Below, piece after piece: positions 57,943 to 64,000 of a stretch of 64,000 nucleotides of DNA. A program made the translations under genes and the position numbers. This DNA comes from Brachypterus glaber (lineage: Eukaryota; Arthropoda; Insecta; Coleoptera; Kateretidae), in assembly GCA_958510825.1 (NCBI GenBank), contig OY294048.1:20663589-20727588 (forward strand), in the 5' to 3' direction. The notes under the pieces were generated by a model. That model was not told the DNA's origin. It ran no database searches and was given only the letters and a program-made list of their open reading frames with translations. How positions within the stretch are numbered: the first letter of the stretch is position 1; each line of letters opens with the position of its first letter.

Positions 57943-58055
57943 TGCATAAGAACATAAAACATAAGAATGCGATGCCGTGATTGGCTTACAGATACATGGC
58001 ACATCAAGCCAATCACGGCATCGCATTGTTATGTGTTATGTTCTTATGCGAGCCT
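57943..58055. repeat. Long hairpin, about 48-bp arms
   Basis: TGCATAAGAACATAAAACAT-AAGAATGCGATGCCGTGATT-GGCTT pairs with the complementary right half ending GTTCTTATGCGAGC around an 18-base loop. One part, ACATAAGAATGCGATGCCG, also occurs at about 25987-26005. Confidence 0.88.
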
Positions 58056-58321
58056 GTGAATAGGCACTAACTGGTTCGACTATTTTGTATCGTCCTTGAC
58101 GATGACTAAGTGCAACAGCGTATGTGTACTAGGGTATTTCATAAAACACCAATTTTTAATTATTTTAACTCCCCCTTCATCTCAAAAATACAAAAATTAA
58201 ATTTTGTGCCTAAATTGTGGAAAAACAATAAAAAAAAAATACTGAATGTCAGGTCTTCGAGTAAGGTATAAATACTATACCGACGTCATTTTTACAAAAT
58301 TTTAAAACATAAGTATGGTAT

Positions 58322-58765
58322 AGCTCATAATCACACGCATTTTGCGTGTTCTTATAGGCCCATAAGAGGTCTGTACTTTTTTTTCTTTTGGGTTGGCAAT
58401 TTTCTACAAAATTTTATGTTTAGGTTATTTTTTACCGTGTTAAAATTGTAGCTTGGTTACTTGCAGTGGAAAAAAGAATACATGACTATAAAATCAAAAT
58501 ATCATTTGTTCTTAGAATTTTAAACATGGCGAAAACTGTAATGACAACTCAAAACAAAAATCCCTAAATCAGTTATCAATTTTAATGTAAGTTTTTAAAA
58601 TTTTAGAGCAAAATAGAAAAAATTGTATAAAGCAATCGTTTTATAACAAGTTTTTAGCCCACTAGTACTTTAGAAAACTCGCCGCAAGCGGCTCGTTTTC
58701 TAAAATTGTACTCTTGCGCTAAAAACGTATGTTATAAAACTAGTACTTTAATATACTATTTTATG
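58322..58765 (+). repeat. Family D, copy 2 (internal deletion)
   Basis: Starts TCATAATCACACGCATTTTG and lacks about 60 bp after GGGTTGGCAA relative to copy 1. Ends with the same hairpin (GAAAACTCGCCGCAAGCGGC). Confidence 0.87.
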
Positions 58766-58767
58766 CG

Positions 58768-58880
58768 CACTCAAATCTCTACTCTTTTCCATCTCTACTC
58801 TTTTATACCTCTACTCTTTTATATCTCTACTCTTTTACTTCTCTACTCTTTTACTTCTCTGTTTTTTTACTTTTCTACTC
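58768..58880 (+). repeat. Minisatellite TCTCTACTCTTTTAY (about 16 bp)
   Basis: About seven degenerate units directly follow family D copy 2. The core ATCTCTACTC is shared with the array at 17711-17910. The Leu/Phe/Ser-rich ORF here only follows the repeat. Confidence 0.88.
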
Positions 58881-58904
58881 GTTTCTTTACTTTATCTGTA
58901 TATA

Positions 58905-59600
58905 AATTTTCTACAAAATTTTGTGTTTAGGTTATTTTTTACCATATTAAAATTGTGGTTAGTTAATGGAGATTTCTCCCGTTTGATTAGACAGGAACAA
59001 AAGTTCTACCCAAAAAGGATAGAAGACATACATACACTCCTACTTCCACCCAACCAAACAAATTCTGTATTTGTTCTTTGTTGAACAAATACAATATTTA
59101 CTTGGCCGGGCGAAAAGTGTAACTACATTAAAGAAATTACTGGCGCCATCTAAATTTTAGTAGATTTATCTTATTCTACAGATTCACATTAGCTATGTTC
59201 GTTCGTGCCGCTCACTGCTATACTTTCCGGCCAGCCAAATAAATACTGTATTTGTTGTATGAAAAACAAATACAGTATTTATTTGGTTGGCTGGAAAGTG
59301 TAGCACAAATGAGATAGAGATAGGGTAGACGTCTTTTGTTTTATAATTCTAGTTGTAAAGAGCTCCATTGCAATGAAAAAGAGAAGAAGATGACTATAAA
59401 ATATATTAAAATATCATTTGTTTTTGAAATTTTAAACATGGTGTAAACTGTAATGCCAACCCAAAACAAAAATCCCAAAATCAGTCATCAATTTAAATGT
59501 AAGTTTTTTTTTTAATTTTAGAGCAAAATAGAAAAAATTCTATAAAGCACTCGTTTCATAACACGTTTTTATCGCACTAGAACTTTTTCTCCATGATTTC
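58905..59600 (+). repeat. Family D, copy 3, split by an insertion
   Basis: AAATTTTCTACAAAATTTTG to GTTAGTTAAT (58905-58967), and AATGAAAAAGAGAAGAAGAT to the start of the terminal hairpin (about 59371-59590), are one copy. The insert of about 400 bp between has short inverted edges, AATGGAG and CTCCATT. Confidence 0.8.
59046..59302. repeat. Two related small hairpins inside the insertion
   Basis: Hairpin 2 (59221-59302): CCAGCCAAATAAATACTGTA-TTTGTT pairs with AACAAATACAGTATTTATTT-GGTTGGCTGG over about 36 bp with about three mismatches. Hairpin 1 (59046-59112) is a diverged relative with CTGTATTTGTT / AACAAATACAATATTT. Both lie in the same orientation and end near AAAGTGTA. Confidence 0.83.
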
Positions 59601-60191
59601 CTCCACAATATGGAGTCCACATATCTGCTCTACATACATACATACAACTTCGTTGTACTGAGTAAGGTATAAATACTTTACCATACCGACGTCCTTTTTA
59701 CAAAATTCTAAAACATAAGTATGGTATTTTTTAATTATTTTGTTTGTTTGTAAGCAAATAGTAGGTATATTCAGGCCTGAACAATAACAATTACTAGTAA
59801 CTGTTATTGTTGTCTCTGTTAGAACAAAGCTGTGCGAGTAAGACAGACAAATGTTGGCTACGTTTTTGTCAGTTTTTACAAATGAAATGCCTATTCTAGA
59901 GAGAAGAGTTCTTAGTTCGTTTTACAAAAAGATAATCAAAAATAGTTCTTGATTTTTTAGTTTTTTATTTTTTTTTTTAAGTATTTGAAAAAAATGGAAT
60001 GCGTAGCATTACATATCTTCACGGCTTGGTTTACTGTTCGCAGCTCCTTGATGATTAATAAAAAACGAAGCGGTCTGTAGATTTTTTTAATTTTCGCAGA
60101 AGATCATATAAATAGACGGTACTATGGAATGGTAAATAAATTTCAGGGTTTCAAAACACACAAAAAATACCCCCAAAAAAGGACCGTGACA

Positions 60192-60300
60192 AAGCAGTAA
60201 CTTCATTTGTCGCCTAGCGACGTTTTGACGTCAACTCTGATTTTGAAAACGCTGCTATGCGACAAATGGACTTACTGCTTTCTAGCGTAGTAGGGCAATA
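60192..60300. mobile_element. Palindromic MITE family G, copy 2
   Basis: AAAGCAGTAACTTCATTTGT through TTGACGTCAACTCTGA and the right half ending CTAGCGTAGTAGGGCA match 40011-40148. The left tip is missing. Confidence 0.85.
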
Positions 60301-60356
60301 TAGGAAATGTATTATATTGTTGGCAGCAGTATTTTAACTAAAGTTTATTTTTTTAA

Positions 60357-60723
60357 GGTATAGTTATTTTAAATTTGCCGCTAAATACTCCACAAATTCC
60401 GATTTACACTGAAGCATGTGGCTTGTTTTGAATGTCAACATAACCAAAATTTATAATTTTTGTTTGCTTACTTTGTTTTTGTGATGTTTTGATGTAAAAA
60501 AAGAGAATTGTATTCCTGTAGAAACAAAATTTGCTTATAAAATCGCTTTTATTCCATTAATTTAGAGGAATAAACCATTGTTTTGTTATCGTTACTGGCA
60601 CGTCAACGTTTTACGGGTGTGTAAACTGGGCCTAGTCATTTCGGTTACGACGCATGCGTATCTTACGTTGCTATGGTAATTTCGAGATTGTTTACAAGCG
60701 GGAAGGTTTAAAATAACTATACC
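60357..60723. mobile_element. TTAA-flanked MITE, family F
   Basis: TTAA at 60353-60356 and 60724-60727. Inverted ends are GGTATAGTTATTTTAAA and TTTAAAATAACTATACC (17 bp perfect, with looser similarity further in). Length 367 bp. TTAA targeting is a property of piggyBac and Kolobok superfamilies; the tips begin GG and do not decide between them. Non-coding. Confidence 0.85.
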
Positions 60724-61154
60724 TTAAAAAGATAAACTTTAGATTGGTAATATTAATTATTTTGGCTAGAAATCTATCAGAGTCAAAAAGGAAGACATTA
60801 ATTGCATCAACGATTACTTATTGAAGCGGTAAATTTAGTTTACTAACTGTATCTTTGAATCTGTATGAAACTATTGCTTTGTTGTGATTAATGATTTTAT
60901 TTTCAATTTATTATTACTAAATAGGAACATCTCAGAATTATGAAATTAATTTGTACACTATACACTCACTAAAAAAGAGTCAATGACCAACCATTTCAAA
61001 TGGTTGGTACATTAGTGTTGCCCTTATTTTTTTAATGTTTTAAAATTTTCATTCTGGTGTATCTGGAACATCCTGAAAATACGAGGGTGATCAAACTTCT
61101 CTAATGATTGGACCCCTAAAATTGTGAAATTACGTATATTTTATTATCAAATTA

Positions 61155-61550
61155 GATAGTAGATGGCTGAATTAGGGTTATTTATATTAAAAATCGTTTT
61201 TTTACTAAAACTGCCGACGTTTCATAGGCTTTATTCCAGCTTCTTCAAAAGGCACAAGTAAGTTACGTTTGGACTTATTGAGTATTGAGTATACGTTTGT
61301 ATAGCACTGGTACACGACTTGAAATTTCTTATCTACATATGTTTGTTTATTTTCTTGTATTTCGAATACCCATTATGTATTATATATTTATTATTTTAAT
61401 CCTTAATTGTTATATTTTAACGAAGAAAACGTAACTTACTTGTGCCTTTTGAAGAAGTTGGAATAAAGCCAACGAAACGTCGGCAGTTTTAGTAAAAAAA
61501 CGTTTTTTAATATAAATAACCCTAATCCAGCCATCTACTATTTGCAAATT
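61155..61550. repeat. Inverted terminal-repeat pair with CGAAACGTCGG motif
   Basis: AAAACTGCCGACGTTTCATA to TGCCTTTTGAAGAAG-type complement (61215-61270) pairs with CTTGTGCCTTTTGAAGAAGT to CGAAACGTCGGCAGTTTTAG (61439-61495), extending to about 110 bp per arm (CTAATYCAGCCATCTACTA on the outside). GAAGAAG ... GAAACGTCGG is the Penelope-type terminal motif, so this may be a collapsed head-to-head pair without coding region. Confidence 0.65.
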
Positions 61551-63027
61551 ATAGGTTTTTCAAAAACTCGATATGAAAAAAAGCGGCCCAGTTAACCCCG
61601 ACTTCCCCTACTATTTTGTATTCTAAGGCAAAAATCTTTTAAATTATTTTCTGGTATTTCTAAAATTTTTTCTGTAAAGTAGAAAAGTTATATTGTAATT
61701 ATAAATAAAATATTTACATAATTTGCTAATAAATATAACAAATACTGTTATTTTTAGGTGTCCAAGACCATATGGAACTCGATATGGAATTAATTAAAAT
61801 ATGAAAATTAACACATACTAAAACATTAAGTACTACTTAATAAGTAGGTATATATTTATGTGTACACAAAAAAAAGATTTTGAGCCGATGATCGCTTTTA
61901 TTGTATTGATGCTTAAAATTCGTTACCTATTTTATTTATTTATTATTATTTATTAAATTTATTACATTAACATAATATCATCAATTAATATTTAATATTT
62001 TTATAATAAATTTTTAAGTATTTATATGACTAGTATCAAAACTTTCTTTGTTACAATTAAAAACAGAGACCTCTTACTTTACAATCTTGATATTGGACAG
62101 ATATGTTCTTTGAAAAGATACGTTTTTTAGGAATTTTTGATATTCGACCATTAAGTAAAATCGTGATATTTAAGTATTGATTGATGATATTAACTTTTTT
62201 TGAAAAGTGTGGGTATCTCAGAGGCATCTTAATTTAGATTCTCGATATTTGGCATAAATTTTCCTTATCGAATATAATTATACGCGTTTCAGCAATTTTT
62301 GATATTCGACCCTTAAAAAAAAATATTCCCTTATCCCCTTGATTGCGTGGAAATTATTAAACAAGGTTAGTAAAGAGAGAACTAATTTAAGTCTTTAAAT
62401 AATCCGTTCGAAGAACGGACTTCACGGCTTGTAATTTATGATTTTTGATATTTTTCAATTTACTGAAAAAAAGTGTCGACAGTTTTTATATAATTTTGCT
62501 TAAATCACTCAGTAGGATAATTTGACAAGATAGATGAAATATTTAATTGAAGATAATAATAACACAGGCATACATTTTAAAACTTTTTGAAAGCTTTTTG
62601 CATTTCATTACACCTGCACTGGCTTCAGTTTCCTCCTAGCACGTAGGGTTTTCAAAAAACATATCACACCCACATCAAGGTTCTCAAAAAATGCTTCATA
62701 CCAAATTTTAGCAAAAAAATTGGAACACTAATTTTAGACCAATGTCGCCGATTTTTTTGTTTAGTTTTGTAAATTTTATATTCAAAATTAGTGGTGCCAA
62801 AAATGGCAGTAAAAAAATGGACTTTGTCACTTTGTTTATTGTTGGGTCAGGAATTCTGACCCACTGCACGCAGCTGCGTGTGTGATGAGTAAAAATCTTT
62901 TAAAAAAGGTTATTAGCATGCAAGGAGAAATACGAAACAAGTATAAACTCCCAAAAAGCAAATTCCTTTATCTGTTGTAGTCCCGGAGATATCTGGTTTT
63001 GAAATTTTCAAAATATCGCAAAAACAC
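61551..63027. other. AT-rich sequence, no defined element
   Basis: The words TTTTTGATATTCGACC recur at about 62138 and 62298. Otherwise nothing was recognised. Confidence 0.4.
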
Positions 63028-64000
63028 CCGTCATGATCTACTTAAATGACAATATTTAGAAAACCATAAAAGTTAAAAAAAAAATCAGGTTGTATTTTGA
63101 AGCTAATAAATTTCTTTTTTAAACAGTTGCTAAAAATATGAATTTGGGTCAAAAACATGTCAAGTCCAAAATTAATTATTATTTAGCCGCTTATTACACC
63201 AAAAATGCCACTTTTATATTGATGAAAAATTATAAGTATTTGCTGTTCTTTTGTTAAGATGTGTTTCAAATTTCAAGATGGCTATTCAATTGGTTCGTCC
63301 GGAATAAAATGTAGGAGTGCGCAGCGTAGATTAGATCGTGGCGAGTCTCGCCCCAATCTTGACCGTCACTTCTCTACTTAAATGACAATATCTAGAAACT
63401 ATCGAAGTTATAAATTTCATTCTGTCCTTAGCTAGCTAGTTAATAGCTTTTTTAAGTAAATATTAAAAAATTACGATTAGGTTCAAAAACATGTCGTCCA
63501 AAATAAAATAACTTTTAGCAGCTTATTACACCAAAAATGCCGTTTTATTTTCATTAAAAAAAATGTGTTTACTGTTCTTTTGACTAAGTATGGTTAAATT
63601 TCAAGATGTTATTGGTTTGTCTGGAATTAATTAAAATGCAGGAATGCGCAGCGTAGATTAGATCAGTGGTAAGCCCCCCGTTACTTTTGACCAAATCTAC
63701 CATGTATATCTTGTATTTTATTTTATTCCAGACGAACCAATACAATGGCCATCTTGAAATTTGGACCAGATCTAAGCAACAACACCAAAATCTCATATTT
63801 TTTTATAAAAATTACATTTTTGGTGTAATAAGCGGCTAAAAAATAATTAATTTTCGACTTGGGACGTTTTTGACCCAAATTCCTATTTTTTAACAAATTA
63901 AAAAAAAAAGCAATTTATTAGCTTAAAAATGCAACCCGAACGAAATTTCTAACTTTTATAATTTTCTAAATATTGTCATTTAAGTAGATCACTGACGGGT
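63028..64000. mobile_element. Inverted-repeat element reaching the window end, with a duplicated left unit
   Basis: ACCCGTCATGATCTACTTAA-ATGACAATATTTAGAAAA at 63028 is complementary to the sequence ending TAAGTAGATCACTGACGGGT at 64000. The left unit (63028-63355) is repeated in direct order at about 63370-63690 (ACTTAAATGACAATATCTAG, ATTACACCAAAAATGCC, GCGCAGCGTAGATTAGATC). The right unit (about 63725-64000) is inverted. The minus-strand ORF 63584-63796 crosses the junction and is not supported. Confidence 0.8.

Noticed and set aside
1..64000. tRNA genes, rRNA and hammerhead ribozymes
   Set aside because: I looked for tRNA-type internal boxes and for CTGATGA/GAAA hammerhead cores near the Penelope-like ends and saw no convincing complete structure. 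A covariance-model scan would decide.

Overview
The window looks like intronic and repeat-rich nuclear DNA from an arthropod, most likely an insect with a large, AT-rich genome. The evidence is one conserved spliced animal gene (a calpain whose active-site cysteine is replaced, as in insect Calpain-C) and a dense load of Penelope-like, MULE/Foldback, Tc1/mariner-like and LINE elements. I cannot name the species. No bacterial-style gene organisation, CRISPR array, tRNA or rRNA was recognised.

Host gene: two exons of one calpain gene lie on the minus strand at 35274-35343 and 3681-3936. They join in frame (phase 1 to phase 1) across the start of the protease core. They define a single intron of about 31.3 kb (3937-35273), and the next intron downstream begins at 3680. 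Exons further 5' (beyond 35343) and further 3' (before 3681) were not found. Practically everything else is transposable-element and repeat sequence, in this intron and in the flanking DNA.

Layout: 31-2278 is a large foldback element with an AATAT target duplication. 4004-4760 is a tandem repeat of about 306 bp. 5157-5587 is a Tc1/mariner-type deletion derivative. 7628-8415 is a Foldback/MULE element carrying a decayed FLYWCH finger. 8866-9560 is a dispersed repeat with copies at 44995-45200 and 48885-49575. 10610-13207 holds inverted repeats and a MITE. 15110-15610 is another dispersed family, also at 58322-59600. 17711-20712 is a minisatellite followed by an array of eight 247-bp units bounded by inverted repeats. 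21955-22940 is a foldback with a (TAA)18 tract. 26473-27633 is an inverted-repeat element. 28860-29576 is a second Foldback-type element. 30596-32870 is a Penelope-like element pair in head-to-head arrangement, and 32985-33800 is a foldback.

Beyond the upstream exon: 36535-37130 is a repeat related to the TTAA-flanked element at 60357-60723. 38650-39031 is a 191-bp tandem duplication. 40011-40148 is a palindromic MITE with copies at 56088 and 60192. An assembly gap of 200 N lies at 40856-41055. 41392-41632 and 45642-45885 are two copies of one MITE. 41832-42210 is a 5'-truncated Penelope-like insertion whose empty site survives near 57160. 43616-44056, 44281-45474, 48073-48617 and 52289-54185 are inverted-repeat elements. 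54300-55130 is a LINE 3' fragment. 57583-57727 is a pentanucleotide array. 57943-59600 is rich in hairpins, and 63028-64000 is an inverted-repeat element reaching the window edge.

The most unusual content is (i) the two Foldback-type elements with arms made of 15-16-bp units, exact 9-bp target duplications and a FLYWCH remnant pointing to MULE ancestry, and (ii) the 247-bp satellite, whose unit is itself a terminal-inverted-repeat element joined tip to tip.
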